From NCBI GenBank assembly GCA_001189195.1, contig LFCQ01000005.1, forward strand, positions 1 through 32,028: a stretch of 32,028 nucleotides of DNA, read 5' to 3'. The notes beneath the pieces were generated by a model that saw only the letters and a program-made list of their open reading frames with translations, was not told where the DNA came from and searched no databases. Origin of the DNA: Parcubacteria bacterium C7867-007 (GTDB lineage Bacteria; Patescibacteriota; Minisyncoccia; Phycocordibacterales; Phycocordibacteraceae). Of this stretch, positions 15,587 to 24,590 are shown in pieces. The first letter of the stretch is position 1; every line of letters begins with the position of its first letter. The translations under genes and the position numbers were made by a program.

Positions 15587-16309
15587 ATGCAGGCATTCCA
15601 TAATGACCCCAAGAAAAAGGAAGAAGTACTTGCTGCACTAAGCAAGACACCAATTGGTTCAGACGGTATAGATTATTTTGTATACGAAAAAGAACTAGGA
15701 ATCCCGAATGAGGTCGGTCAATGGGAAGACGCAATTGCAAACGAGCTTGCCAGAGAAGAGGTACAAGAGTTTGTGTACTCATGTATGGATTCTGTGAACG
15801 TTGGTGCTGACCTCTCAACACTTCCAGCCCAAATAGTGCTATGGCAATTCGAGCACCCGATCTATGGACTTAAGAATATTAGAGGTATTCAAAAGGACTT
15901 GGTGCTCATGGGATTTTGTGAGGAACTTGTGGCTCTCTATCGAAATGAATTAAATGGAACACCCACTCCACCTCAGGCACTGCAGAATCTATTTGAGCGT
16001 GTTGCTGCTGCCTGGGGCATAGAAGGGGAAAGGCAGCGTATTGCTTCTATGCAGTTCGCTCGCAAATGGGCATGGATAGGTGCGCGCAAATGGGCATGGA
16101 TTCCAACAAAGGGATGGAGTGGGGGTTGGAAGTGGTTGCTTGCTGCAACACGCAATCGTACTCGCAGCAGTTTTTCAGCCATGATTTCTGCATGGATTGG
16201 GGCACGGAAATGGTCTCGATTCTGGGAACCGGGCACCACTCGCGCCCGTGCACTCAGTACGGCATTTCTAGAGTGTCTGAATAGGGAAAAGAGTACTACG
16301 GCTTTATAA
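15587..16309 (+). CDS. Unknown protein with tryptophan-rich basic C-terminus
   Basis: A 240-residue protein with no family that I recognise. Residues 1-140 are soluble-looking and helical. Residues 143-213 carry 11 tryptophans with many Arg/Lys, including WIGARKW twice (163-169 and 203-209) and RKWAW twice in tandem. The tandem comes from a 17-nt exact direct repeat (16061-16077 and 16085-16101). Such Trp/Arg segments often bind membranes or carbohydrate chains. There is no signal peptide, so it probably acts at the inner membrane face. It sits among glycosyltransferase genes, 9 nt after one and 9 nt before a methyltransferase. TATAAC lies 8 nt before its ATG. Confidence 0.65.
   Translation: MQAFHNDPKKKEEVLAALSKTPIGSDGIDYFVYEKELGIPNEVGQWEDAIANELAREEVQEFVYSCMDSVNVGADLSTLPAQIVLWQFEHPIYGLKNIRGIQKDLVLMGFCEELVALYRNELNGTPTPPQALQNLFERVAAAWGIEGERQRIASMQFARKWAWIGARKWAWIPTKGWSGGWKWLLAATRNRTRSSFSAMISAWIGARKWSRFWEPGTTRARALSTAFLECLNREKSTTAL
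16061..16101 (+). repeat. 17-nt exact tandem direct repeat (24-nt period)
   Basis: CGCAAATGGGCATGGAT occurs at 16061-16077 and 16085-16101. The 24-nt period equals eight codons and yields RKWAW twice. A third, diverged copy coding WIGARKW occurs near 16192-16215. Confidence 0.9.
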
Positions 16310-16318
16310 TCTTCTGAT

Positions 16319-16933
16319 ATGAAAGCAGAACTCAGACTACGTATACTAAGTGTTTTGTATAAGCTCCCACCATTTCGTGCCTATGCATACAAGCGCTTGC
16401 CACGACACCGTTCTGGGTACAAGCACTATTGGGTAGATGATAAGTCATATACCCTGGGTACCAAGCAGCGCATTGCCGAACTTCCTGCAGTTGATAAGCA
16501 TCCAACGATAAAGGAATTGCGTGCCGCAGTAGATAAATACAAGCCGGAAACCGTCCTTGAGGCGGGATGTGGGTATGGAAGACTCGTTGAGCAGCTGACC
16601 CCGTATTACAAAATCGATGGTGCAGATCTTGCAGAAGAGTTTGTTGCGCAAGCGAAGGAAAACGGATTGAGTGCATTCCAGCTTGATCTTGTATCACCGG
16701 ATGCAGTGTGGCTTGAAGCACACGCAAAGCACTGGGATGTTGCATACTGCCGTGCGGTATTCATGTTCTTCATTGATCATGAAGAGGACACACGTAATGC
16801 GATGAAGACTCTTGAACGCATTACCAAGAAAAAAGTTCTTATTTGGGAATGGCCTCATGTTTGTGACTATATGAAAAAAACATACCCATCAGATATGTTT
16901 GAGTACCATCCGTATCCTGTAACAGCTGGATAA
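16319..16933 (+). CDS. SAM-dependent methyltransferase
   Basis: A 204-residue class I methyltransferase. Motif I is LEAGCGYGRL (80-89), followed by IDGADLAEEFVAQAKENG (acidic end of strand 2) and WDVAYCRAVFMFF at motif IV. The N-terminal 60 residues are basic, including RHRSGYKHYW. The C-terminal part after the core is short and may be adapted to a small or sugar-type acceptor. By its place in the cluster it probably methylates a sugar hydroxyl, but a lipid or protein acceptor cannot be excluded. A 60-nt gap with a candidate promoter follows it. Confidence 0.8.
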   Translation: MKAELRLRILSVLYKLPPFRAYAYKRLPRHRSGYKHYWVDDKSYTLGTKQRIAELPAVDKHPTIKELRAAVDKYKPETVLEAGCGYGRLVEQLTPYYKIDGADLAEEFVAQAKENGLSAFQLDLVSPDAVWLEAHAKHWDVAYCRAVFMFFIDHEEDTRNAMKTLERITKKKVLIWEWPHVCDYMKKTYPSDMFEYHPYPVTAG

Positions 16934-16974
16934 TAAAGGCTTTTTCGCTCCTATACATACCACGATGTCGCAGT

Positions 16975-16993
16975 TACAATGTTCTAAAAGGGT
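16975..16993 (+). promoter_or_regulatory. Candidate internal promoter with short leader
   Basis: TACAAT (16975-16980) lies 13 nt before the ATG at 16994, in the widest gap (60 nt) inside the cluster. AAAAGGG just before the ATG could be a ribosome site but is very close to it. No clear -35. Confidence 0.35.
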
Positions 16994-17833
16994 ATGAAGG
17001 TAAATCTCGTAAATTACGAGATGGCATTTACGAATGGCATCTTGAGTAAGTTCGCATGGAAGATGAATGAGGAGCTTGAAAAGCTTGGTATTAAGAGTGT
17101 GGTAACTGATGTTCCAGATTCAAAGTACGATATCAATCACCACATCATCTATATTGGGTACAAGCACGTCGACTCTATAAACACCCTCATGGTGACGCAT
17201 CTCAATACTGAATCGAAGATGGACCTACTTAAGGAGGGAATGAAAACAGCAGACATGGGTATTTGTATGTCTCAGCAAATGGTTGATGAGTTAACCAAAG
17301 AAGGACTCCCAACAGAAAAGCTAACGTACATACTCCCTGCAGTGGATGAACACGTTGTTCCAATCCCTATTGCGATTCTCACCAACGTATACGCTGATGG
17401 AGTGAAACGTGAGTCAATGCTCTATGAGCTTGCGAAGACTATTGATCCAAAGCGTTTTCTATTCCGCATTATGGGAAAGAATTGGGATATAGATGGATTG
17501 CGTGAGCTAGGGTTGAACGTTGAGTACCACCCAGAGTTTGATCGTGCAGTACAGGACGAGATCCTCATGAATTCTAAGTACTATCTATACTTCGCTCTAG
17601 ATCAGGGTTCTATGGCACTTCTTGATGCTATGAATGCCGGTCTTGAAACTATCGCGCCACTCGATGGGTATCATAACCATAGTGGTGTCGATCACCCGTT
17701 TACAACCCAAGAGGAGCTAAATGCAGTATTTGCTACACTTCAGAAGCAAAAGCTCGCAGACTGGACTTGGGAGAAATATACAAAGGATCACGTAGCTATA
17801 TGGGAGAAATTGCTTAATAAGAAAGAGTCATAA
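16994..17833 (+). CDS. Divergent GT4-like glycosyltransferase
   Basis: A 279-residue protein, short for GT4 (usually 350-400). The N-terminal part (NYEMAFTNGILSKFAWKM) looks like an acceptor domain, followed by a segment with CMSQQMVDEL and LPAVDE, like the linker after the first Rossmann domain. In the C-terminal part the donor motif reads ALDQGSMALLDAMNAG, which aligns with SEGFG..LLEAMA.G but has Asp at both catalytic Glu places. So it is probably a glycosyltransferase relative with changed donor binding or lost activity. It begins the second half of the cluster behind a candidate promoter. Confidence 0.65.
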   Translation: MKVNLVNYEMAFTNGILSKFAWKMNEELEKLGIKSVVTDVPDSKYDINHHIIYIGYKHVDSINTLMVTHLNTESKMDLLKEGMKTADMGICMSQQMVDELTKEGLPTEKLTYILPAVDEHVVPIPIAILTNVYADGVKRESMLYELAKTIDPKRFLFRIMGKNWDIDGLRELGLNVEYHPEFDRAVQDEILMNSKYYLYFALDQGSMALLDAMNAGLETIAPLDGYHNHSGVDHPFTTQEELNAVFATLQKQKLADWTWEKYTKDHVAIWEKLLNKKES

Positions 17834-17845
17834 TTTTGAATTAGT

Positions 17846-19120
17846 ATGAGTATGAAAGATGTACAGCGTGAACGAACTGAAGACCTCTGCCGTCGTCTTT
17901 CTTCATGCCGTATGTGTAAGGGAACTGACCTTACTGAATATCTCGATCTCGGGCATACCCCACCTGCAGATCAGTTCCGTGTTGCAGAGGAACTTGATCT
18001 TCCTGAACTTTCATATCCGTTACGGGTGATGCTCTGCAACACGTGTGGTCTATCTCAACTCACACACGTTGTTGATCCACGGGTACTGTATCAGTTTGAT
18101 TACCCATATCAGTCTTCAACGACGGCAACCGGCAAGAAGCATTGGGATGCGTTTGCAGTAGCCGTTACGGAACGACTCTCACTGCCAAAGGACAGTCTTG
18201 TGGTCGATATTGGCAGTAACGACGGCACACTACTTCAATCATTTAGAGACGTCGGCATGGATGTTGCAGGTGTTGATCCTGCACCAAACATTGTTGAGAT
18301 TGCGAACGAACGTGGTATTCCCACATACTGTGATTTCTTTGGGGTAGACGCGGCGAAGCTGGTAAAGGAAAAGCATGGAGCTGCATCAGTAGTTGTGGGT
18401 ACTAACGTCTTTGCACATATTGATGACTTGCACGCAGTACTTGAGGCATGTGGCACTCTGCTTAATGACGATGGAGTTTTTATATTTGAGTCACCCCACT
18501 TTGGTACTCTTATCGAGCACCTCGAATATGACACCATCTATCATGAGCATCTATCATATCTATCACTTAAGCCTGTAACGGCATTTGTTGAACAGTTCGG
18601 ACGAGAGGTGTTTGCTGTAGAGAAGTCTGCAATTCACGGTGGCTCATTCCGGGTATATATTGCAAAGAAAGGGCAGTACCCAGTCGATCAAAGTGTCGCT
18701 GATCTTCTTGCGGAAGAAGCTGAGGCAAAACTTCATGATCTCGAGATGCTTAACGCTTTTGCACTACTCGTTGAAAAGAATAGGGAAGATCTTATGACCC
18801 TGGTTGAGAAGATTCGATCAGAAGGAAAGACCATCGCACTTGTTTCTACACCCGCTAAAGGTATGACACTATTAAATTACTGTGGCTTCACAAAGCGCCA
18901 CGTAGAGTTCGCTACGGAGCGTGCACCACTAAAGATTGGAAGATTTACCCCGGGCGCACATATACCTATATATGCAGATGCACAGCTCCTCGAGAAGAAA
19001 CCAGATTATGCACTTCTTCTTGCCTGGAACTTTGCTCCTGAGATCATTAAAAACAACACTGAGTTCACCGCAAACGGGGGAAAGTTTATTATTCCGATCC
19101 CAACACCAACTATCCAATAG
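17846..19120 (+). CDS. Sugar C-methyltransferase (TylCIII/NovU-like)
   Basis: A 424-residue three-part enzyme. A zinc-binding N-terminal domain has CRMC (21-24) and CNTC (64-67) with DLGHTPPAD; the central SAM domain has DIGSNDGTLL (121-130) and FESPHFGTLIE; the C-terminal domain follows IYHEHLSYLSL, the conserved catalytic region, and ends with AWNFAPEI. Known relatives methylate carbon 3 or 5 of 4-keto-6-deoxy sugars linked to a nucleotide, giving branched sugars. Its neighbours, a cupin, a PerA-like aminotransferase and Gmd, would supply a GDP-4-keto-6-deoxy substrate. Start at 17846; an internal ATG at 17852 is equally possible. Confidence 0.87.
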   Translation: MSMKDVQRERTEDLCRRLSSCRMCKGTDLTEYLDLGHTPPADQFRVAEELDLPELSYPLRVMLCNTCGLSQLTHVVDPRVLYQFDYPYQSSTTATGKKHWDAFAVAVTERLSLPKDSLVVDIGSNDGTLLQSFRDVGMDVAGVDPAPNIVEIANERGIPTYCDFFGVDAAKLVKEKHGAASVVVGTNVFAHIDDLHAVLEACGTLLNDDGVFIFESPHFGTLIEHLEYDTIYHEHLSYLSLKPVTAFVEQFGREVFAVEKSAIHGGSFRVYIAKKGQYPVDQSVADLLAEEAEAKLHDLEMLNAFALLVEKNREDLMTLVEKIRSEGKTIALVSTPAKGMTLLNYCGFTKRHVEFATERAPLKIGRFTPGAHIPIYADAQLLEKKPDYALLLAWNFAPEIIKNNTEFTANGGKFIIPIPTPTIQ

Positions 19121-19123
19121 CTT

Positions 19124-19504
19124 ATGGAAATCCACCACAAAGACCCAAACTTTACTGATGCACGCGGAGAGATTCGTGACATTCTCACGCATGTAGAAAT
19201 TGATGCTGTTACGTACATTACGTATGAAACTGGCGCAGTTCGTGCAAACCACTACCACGAGCATAGTGAGCAGTGGGACTATGTTCTTTCAGGTAGTCTT
19301 GAGTGTTATGGTCGTGACGGTTTTGAGGGAGAGGTAGAGAAAGCAATTATTAAGGCAGGGGATCTTGTTCGCCACCCCATTGGTGAGCATCATGCCCTCA
19401 AGGCACTTGAGCCCTCAACAACGCTTTCACTCACCAAGGGTCCACGCAAAGGAGGAGATTATGAAAAGGACGTAATTCGTCTTGAAGTTCCTCTCGTTAG
19501 CTAA
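19124..19504 (+). CDS. Cupin protein, sugar isomerase/epimerase-like
   Basis: A 126-residue single-domain cupin. The metal/active-site motif HYHEHSE (43-49) fits H-x-H-x3-E, and PIGEHHAL (85-92) supplies the second-motif His. The sequence QWDYVLSGSLECYG is usual for RmlC-like cupins that act on nucleotide sugars or for WbuC/FdtA-type proteins. It starts 3 nt after the C-methyltransferase stop and 6 nt before the aminotransferase, so it is likely part of the same sugar pathway, for instance as a keto-sugar epimerase or isomerase. The exact step is unknown. Confidence 0.78.
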   Translation: MEIHHKDPNFTDARGEIRDILTHVEIDAVTYITYETGAVRANHYHEHSEQWDYVLSGSLECYGRDGFEGEVEKAIIKAGDLVRHPIGEHHALKALEPSTTLSLTKGPRKGGDYEKDVIRLEVPLVS

Positions 19505-19510
19505 TCATAT

Positions 19511-20632
19511 ATGCACGTATCTGTAGGTAAGCCTCTGTTTGGCAAAGAAGAAAGTGAATACGTTAATGATGCACTTACCCGAACTGAAATATCTGGTTTC
19601 AGTGGCACGTACATCCCTCGATTCGAAAAGGAATTCGCTGCATTCTGCGGAACCGAAGATGCGGTAACGGTAAGTAGTGGTACTACAGCACTGCACCTTG
19701 CGCTCGCCACTCTCAAGATAGGTCCTGGTGATGAAGTGCTTGCCTCTTCATTCACCAACATGGCAACATTCTTTGCCATTCTGTATCAAGGCGCAACACC
19801 AGTTGCGATAGATTCAGAGCCAGAGACTCTTAACATGAATCCAGCACTTCTTGAGAGCAAGATCACTTCCAAGACAAAAGCTATTCTTGTAGTTCACATC
19901 TATGGTCAGATGGTAGACATGGACCCGGTGATGGAGATTGCACGAAAGCACAATCTCTATGTTATTGAAGATGCTGCAGAAGCACACGGTGCGGAGTACA
20001 AAGGGAAGAAAGCAGGATCAGTTGGGGACATTGGGTGCTTTAGCTTCTACGCAAACAAAATCATTACTACCGGTGAAGGAGGTATGTTAACCATGCATAA
20101 TCCAGAATATGCGGCACGTGCACGTTCACTTAAGGCGCTTGCGTTTGGTACGGGTAACAAATTCATGCATGCAGATATTGGATATAACTATCGTCTCACC
20201 AATCTTCAAGCGGCAATAGGAGTCGCCCAGCTTGGACGCATTGATGAGATTTTGAGTCGCAAGCGAACGATGGCTGCGTACTATAACGAGCATCTTGCAG
20301 GTATTGAAGGTCTTCGTCTTCCTGTGGAGCTACCAGACACCAAGAGTGTGTGGTGGATGTATAACGTACGCTTGGAAGGACCTCTAGCAGGGAAGCGAGC
20401 TCAGGTTATGAAAGAGCTTCAAGCTCGAGGTGTTGAGTCCCGAGAAGACTTCATCCCGTTTAATGACCAAGAAATATTCATTGAGCGTGGGCTGGTGCAG
20501 GCAGGAGATTGCCCGGTTGCATCCGAAGCTGGGCGAGAAGGGTTCTATATTCCAAGTGGTACTGATATCACTGAAGAAGAACAAGCATATGTCGTTTCGC
20601 AGATGAAAGAAGTAATCTCAACCCGTATCTAG
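19511..20632 (+). CDS. DegT/DnrJ/EryC1 aminotransferase, PerA-like
   Basis: A 373-residue PLP-dependent sugar aminotransferase. [10 protein letters not shown] (55-64) binds the PLP phosphate, EDAAEAHG (153-160) holds the Asp that pairs with the pyridine nitrogen, and [14 protein letters not shown] (179-192) carries the Schiff-base Lys183. The last motif matches GDP-perosamine synthase ([11 protein letters not shown]) better than ColD-like dehydratases, which have His there. Placed directly before gmd, it is best read as turning GDP-4-keto-6-deoxymannose into a 4-amino sugar such as GDP-perosamine. A C-methylated keto sugar is another possible substrate because of the neighbouring genes. Confidence 0.88.
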   Translation: MHVSVGKPLFGKEESEYVNDALTRTEISGFSGTYIPRFEKEFAAFCGTEDAVTVSSGTTALHLALATLKIGPGDEVLASSFTNMATFFAILYQGATPVAIDSEPETLNMNPALLESKITSKTKAILVVHIYGQMVDMDPVMEIARKHNLYVIEDAAEAHGAEYKGKKAGSVGDIGCFSFYANKIITTGEGGMLTMHNPEYAARARSLKALAFGTGNKFMHADIGYNYRLTNLQAAIGVAQLGRIDEILSRKRTMAAYYNEHLAGIEGLRLPVELPDTKSVWWMYNVRLEGPLAGKRAQVMKELQARGVESREDFIPFNDQEIFIERGLVQAGDCPVASEAGREGFYIPSGTDITEEEQAYVVSQMKEVISTRI

Positions 20633-20634
20633 AT

Positions 20635-21681
20635 ATGAAAAAGAAAGCACTTATTACCGGTATTACAGGGCAGGATGGGTCATATCTTGCTGAACTACTG
20701 CTCAGTAAAGGGTATGAAGTGCATGGAATTCTACGTCGTTCCAGTACGTTCAATCGGTTAAATATTGATCACATATTTGGGACTGAAGAGCAACGTGATC
20801 GAGGTCTTCATTATGGTGATATGACGGATATCAATTCGCTCATTAGAATTCTGCGTGAAGTTCGTCCAGATGAGGTATATAACCTTGCTGCGCAGTCTCA
20901 CGTGAAGGTTTCTTTTGAGTTGCCGTTCTACACCGCACAGTCTGATGCAATCGGTACACTGTCACTCCTAGAAGCAATTAGATCACTGGATCTCAACTGC
21001 AAGGTGTATCAGGCGTCAACTTCTGAGCTCTATGGTGGAGATAAGGATACTGCACCCCAGAACGAACTCACTCCATTCAAACCCCGTAGCCCATACGGCG
21101 TTGCAAAGCTCTATGCTTTTGAAACTGCGCGCATCTATCGTGAAAGCTATGGCATGTTCGTGGTGAATGGGATCTTGTTTAACCATGAGAGTCCTCGTCG
21201 TGGATTCAACTTTGTTTCAAGAAAAATAACTCTTGCTGTTGGAGAAATCATGCGCGGGAAGCGAGAAGTCATTACCCTTGGTAACCTAGACGCCTCACGC
21301 GACTGGGGATATGCAGCGGAGTACATGGAAGCAGCATGGCGCATGCTTCAACAGGACACCCCAGATGATTTTGTTATTGCAACCGGTGAGACACATACCA
21401 TTCGTGAGTTCGTTGAAGAAGCCTTCCGTGTAGTGAATGTTGATATCAAGTGGGAAGGTGCTGGCCTTGATGAGGTGGGGATAGATGCAAAGACCGGTAC
21501 CGTTCGTGTTCGTGTTGATCCTGGTTATTTCCGTCCAAATGAAGTTGGGTATCTTTGTGGTGACGCCTCAAAGGCGCAGCGTGTTCTTGGCTGGAAGCCA
21601 GAAACGACATTTAAAGAGCTCGTACATATGATGGTGACTTCAGACCTCGATCAAACAATCCAATGCCCTCATTCGGGCTAA
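20635..21681 (+). CDS. gmd: GDP-mannose 4,6-dehydratase
   Basis: A 348-residue extended SDR that makes GDP-4-keto-6-deoxymannose from GDP-mannose. The NADP loop is GITGQDGSY (9-17), followed by [24 protein letters not shown] (128-131), and the catalytic Tyr154-x3-Lys158 (SPYGVAK), then FNHESPRRG, all signature motifs of Gmd. The product is the branch point to perosamine, rhamnose, fucose and other deoxysugars. It starts 2 nt after the aminotransferase stop. No GDP-fucose synthase or GDP-rhamnose reductase is seen nearby, which favours the amino sugar branch. Confidence 0.94.
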   Translation: MKKKALITGITGQDGSYLAELLLSKGYEVHGILRRSSTFNRLNIDHIFGTEEQRDRGLHYGDMTDINSLIRILREVRPDEVYNLAAQSHVKVSFELPFYTAQSDAIGTLSLLEAIRSLDLNCKVYQASTSELYGGDKDTAPQNELTPFKPRSPYGVAKLYAFETARIYRESYGMFVVNGILFNHESPRRGFNFVSRKITLAVGEIMRGKREVITLGNLDASRDWGYAAEYMEAAWRMLQQDTPDDFVIATGETHTIREFVEEAFRVVNVDIKWEGAGLDEVGIDAKTGTVRVRVDPGYFRPNEVGYLCGDASKAQRVLGWKPETTFKELVHMMVTSDLDQTIQCPHSG

Positions 21682-21688
21682 ACACACT

Positions 21689-22861
21689 GTGACAGCATCT
21701 GCTCCATCATCTAAGAAAGTTGCATTCTTCATCTCTTCGTACCGTGCTGGAGGAGGAGAGCGCGTAATGATTACGCTTGCAAATACATTTGCAGATCGTG
21801 GATATGAGGTTGATCTCTTGGTATTGAAGCCCGTGGGGCAGTATGCCGAGCATGTTGATGCTCGTGTACAGGTGTACTCTCTGGATCGACGTCGTATTGC
21901 GTTGTCTATATTCCCGCTCATTACGTATCTTAAAAAGCGTAAGCCAGAGGTACTACTTGCGCTTGATGAATATACTCATCTACTTGCACTCATAGCGCGC
22001 TATGTAACCAGGAGTGATGTGCGCATTGTCCTACGTATTGGCAACATGCTGTCAGAACTCTTTACGCGCTATGCAGGCATGAAGAATAAGATTATTCCTC
22101 CCCTTGTGCGTTCCTGGTACAAACACGCCGATCGAATAATTGCCGTATCAAAAGGCGTGCGCGATGACGTGATTGTGGTTACGGGAATTGCTCCAGATAA
22201 CGTTTCGGTTATTTATCAGCCAAAGCCACGTGCAGAAATCTTGGAAAGAGCACAAGAGCCTGTTGACCATCCTTGGTTTACTGATAAATCCGTTCCACTC
22301 GCACTGTTTGTTGGTCGCCTGCGCGAACAAAAGAATCTACCAGTGCTTATTCGAGCCTTTGCTGCGGTGCGTGCAGACATGCCAGCACGTCTTGTGTTGA
22401 TTGGTAGTGGTCGTGAAGAAGGGAGGCTGCGTGCACTTATTACTGAATTGGGCATGGAAGATTCCATTATGCTCATTGGATACGCAGATAACCCCTATCA
22501 GTACATGAGTAGGGCGGACGTATTTGTGTTCCCAACCCTTTGGGAAGGAATGCCGAATGCATTGCTCGAGGCAATGGTGGTCGGGTTGCCTGTTATTGCA
22601 AGTGACTGCAGTGGTGCCGGTCCTCGTGAAATAATTGCTCCAGCTACTGATCATCGTGTGCGCATGGTGAGTGGCATTGAGTATGCTGAATTTGGTGTAC
22701 TTACCGCGGTTAACGATGAAGCGGCGCTTTCCGAAGCAATGAAAACACTACTCTCAGACCCTGCAAAGCGTGCAGTATATGCTGCAAAGAGCCTGGAACG
22801 TTCGGCAGATTTTGATGCGGATGGCATCATAGACGCATACGCACAGGCATTACGTGTCTAA
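21689..22861 (+). CDS. Glycosyltransferase, GT4 type
   Basis: A 390-residue GT-B enzyme with a GTG start. Its N-terminus (FFISSYRAGGGERVMITLANT) matches the GT4 subgroup of N-acetylgalactosamine/galactosyl transferases. The donor domain has LFVGRLREQKNLPVLIRAF, LIGSGREEGRLRAL and EGMPNALLE (EX7E), then EAMVVGLPVIASDCSGAGPREI. The start lies 7 nt after gmd. The end overlaps the next gene by 8 nt. A good candidate for the enzyme using the deoxy sugar made by the cassette before it, from position only. Confidence 0.88.
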   Translation: MTASAPSSKKVAFFISSYRAGGGERVMITLANTFADRGYEVDLLVLKPVGQYAEHVDARVQVYSLDRRRIALSIFPLITYLKKRKPEVLLALDEYTHLLALIARYVTRSDVRIVLRIGNMLSELFTRYAGMKNKIIPPLVRSWYKHADRIIAVSKGVRDDVIVVTGIAPDNVSVIYQPKPRAEILERAQEPVDHPWFTDKSVPLALFVGRLREQKNLPVLIRAFAAVRADMPARLVLIGSGREEGRLRALITELGMEDSIMLIGYADNPYQYMSRADVFVFPTLWEGMPNALLEAMVVGLPVIASDCSGAGPREIIAPATDHRVRMVSGIEYAEFGVLTAVNDEAALSEAMKTLLSDPAKRAVYAAKSLERSADFDADGIIDAYAQALRV

Positions 22862-23510
22862 CACTATGATTGGTATACCGTCTCTTCTCCGTCTTGCTGA
22901 ACACTCCGCACTACGCACCGTTGCTCTTTCTGGCAAGGTGCTTGATCTGGGTGGAGACGCGAACTCAGAATACCTCTCTTTTATCAAAGGTTCGTTCTCT
23001 GTTACGCGCCTAAACCTTGATCCAAAAACCAAACCCGATATTCTACATAATCTGGAAGAGCCGCTCCCGGTACCCGATGCTGCCTACGATGGCGTAGTAC
23101 TGTTTAATGTTCTTGAACATATTTATGCATATCGTGCATTAGTAGCGGAGTCTGTACGAGTCCTTTCGCCCGGAGGCACGGTGCTGGTAGTAGTACCATT
23201 CCTCTTCCCGGTTCATCCATCTCCAGATGATTTTCATCGCTTTACCGCAAGTACACTCCGACGTGAGCTACAAGATGCCGGTCTCTCCGAAATCAATATC
23301 ACCCCCCTTGGAGGAGGGGTGTGGAGCGCTCAGTACCTGCTGATTGATCGTTTGCTCCCTAAGTTGATTCGTTTCTGCATGTTCTATACCTGTCGGTATC
23401 TGGTACAGGTTCTTGATACGGTCACAATCCATCTCGCACATCTTCTGGGAAAGAAATATGATCCTGCTGATTATGCTCTTGGTTTTTTGGTAACAGGTAG
23501 GAAGATATGA
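22854..23510 (+). CDS. SAM-dependent methyltransferase
   Basis: A 218-residue class I methyltransferase. Motif I is VLDLGGDANSEY (29-40), unusual for an Asp-Ala in the glycine loop. LFNVLEHIYAYRALVAESVRVLSPGG is the typical motif IV-VI region of the Methyltransf_11 type. After the core there is a helix-rich C-terminal segment with DRLLPKLIRFCMFYTCRYLVQV that may touch the membrane. The GTG start (22854) overlaps the previous gene by 8 nt; an ATG at 22866 is an alternative. It ends in a 4-nt overlap with the next glycosyltransferase. Confidence 0.78.
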   Translation: MSNTMIGIPSLLRLAEHSALRTVALSGKVLDLGGDANSEYLSFIKGSFSVTRLNLDPKTKPDILHNLEEPLPVPDAAYDGVVLFNVLEHIYAYRALVAESVRVLSPGGTVLVVVPFLFPVHPSPDDFHRFTASTLRRELQDAGLSEINITPLGGGVWSAQYLLIDRLLPKLIRFCMFYTCRYLVQVLDTVTIHLAHLLGKKYDPADYALGFLVTGRKI

Positions 23511-24586
23511 AACTTCTCTATGCAACGTCACTAGATCTCCCCTCTACTCGTGCCAATCGCCTTCAAACGATGAGCATGGCTTCTGCATTTGCTGCACGAT
23601 TAGGAGATGCATTCACTATTGGTATTGATCGCATAACAGATTCTACGGAAGTACCGCAGTATGTGCGACAGATGTATGAGATTCGCAGTTATGTACTTGC
23701 CTGGAAATACTTATCTTTAGCAAAAAAAGAGAATGTCACCCATATCTATTGTAGGGAAGAGCGGCTTCTGCTATTTCTATTCCTTTATAACTGGATTTGG
23801 TTTCATTCATCGGTCCGTATTATCTATGAAATCCATCACTTAGTGTATGTGGATCGACCGATCTATAAGTATATTCTTCAGCACGTTCCATTTGTTATTT
23901 CCATAACGCAACAGATGAAAAATGTTCTTGTATCACGCGGATTTAGTGCAGATCGTATTTTCGTTGCTGCAGATGCCGTTGATCTAACTATGTTCTCTAT
24001 TCCACTAGAGAAAGATACGGCGCGTACCAGACTTGGACTTCCGCTTGATCGCACCATCGTACTGTATGCGGGAACTATTGATGAACCGTGGAAGGGTGTC
24101 GATCTTTTGTATGAGGCTGCAACTCACTGCAATGATTCATATCTCTTTGTACTTGTAGGAGGTAAACCACACTATGTAGAGGCATTCCTCGCTGCACATC
24201 CATCACGTAGTAATGTACTCATGGTAGGGTATAAGCCCCATAGTGAGATCCCTGAATATTTAAAAGCAGCTGACGTTCTCGTTCTACCAAATTCAGCACG
24301 GAGTGAAATATCCCGCATTGCTACATCACCGATGAAGCTCTTTGAGTACATGGCTTCTGAGCGGCCCATTGTTGCATCGGATCTTCCCTCCATACGTGAG
24401 GTTCTCAATGAAAGTACCGCGGTATTAGTACAAGCGGATAACGTTGATGCTCTCGCAGAAGGAATTAAAACAGCGAGTACAGATGTGCTTGCCACTAAAG
24501 AACGAATACAGAACGCCTACACAGCCATACGGGACAACACCTGGAATAATCGAGCAGATGAGATACTCAAGTTCATTGCGCACTAA
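23507..24586 (+). CDS. Glycosyltransferase, GT4 type
   Basis: A 359-residue GT-B enzyme. The N-terminus (LYATSLDLPSTRANRLQT) and the donor-domain sequence SPMKLFEYMASERPIVASD followed by LPSIREVL match a common GT4 subgroup in surface polysaccharide clusters. The first Glu of the EX7E motif is replaced in the usual manner of this subgroup, with SEISRIATSPMKLFE keeping the second Glu. A ribosome-site-like AGGA precedes the ATG. It overlaps the previous gene by 4 nt. Confidence 0.84.
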   Translation: MKLLYATSLDLPSTRANRLQTMSMASAFAARLGDAFTIGIDRITDSTEVPQYVRQMYEIRSYVLAWKYLSLAKKENVTHIYCREERLLLFLFLYNWIWFHSSVRIIYEIHHLVYVDRPIYKYILQHVPFVISITQQMKNVLVSRGFSADRIFVAADAVDLTMFSIPLEKDTARTRLGLPLDRTIVLYAGTIDEPWKGVDLLYEAATHCNDSYLFVLVGGKPHYVEAFLAAHPSRSNVLMVGYKPHSEIPEYLKAADVLVLPNSARSEISRIATSPMKLFEYMASERPIVASDLPSIREVLNESTAVLVQADNVDALAEGIKTASTDVLATKERIQNAYTAIRDNTWNNRADEILKFIAH

Positions 24587-24590
24587 TCAT

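Noticed and set aside
16061-16215. CRISPR-like short repeats
   Set aside because: Only two exact copies and one diverged copy, all in frame within a coding sequence, with no variable spacers.
15973-16239. 88-aa minus-strand ORF opposite the Trp-rich gene
   Set aside because: Its repeats mirror the duplicated codons of the plus-strand gene; no start signal or family.
24444-24590. N-terminal extension of the second GT9 gene
   Set aside because: It lies in another frame inside the preceding glycosyltransferase gene; GT9 similarity begins after 24591.
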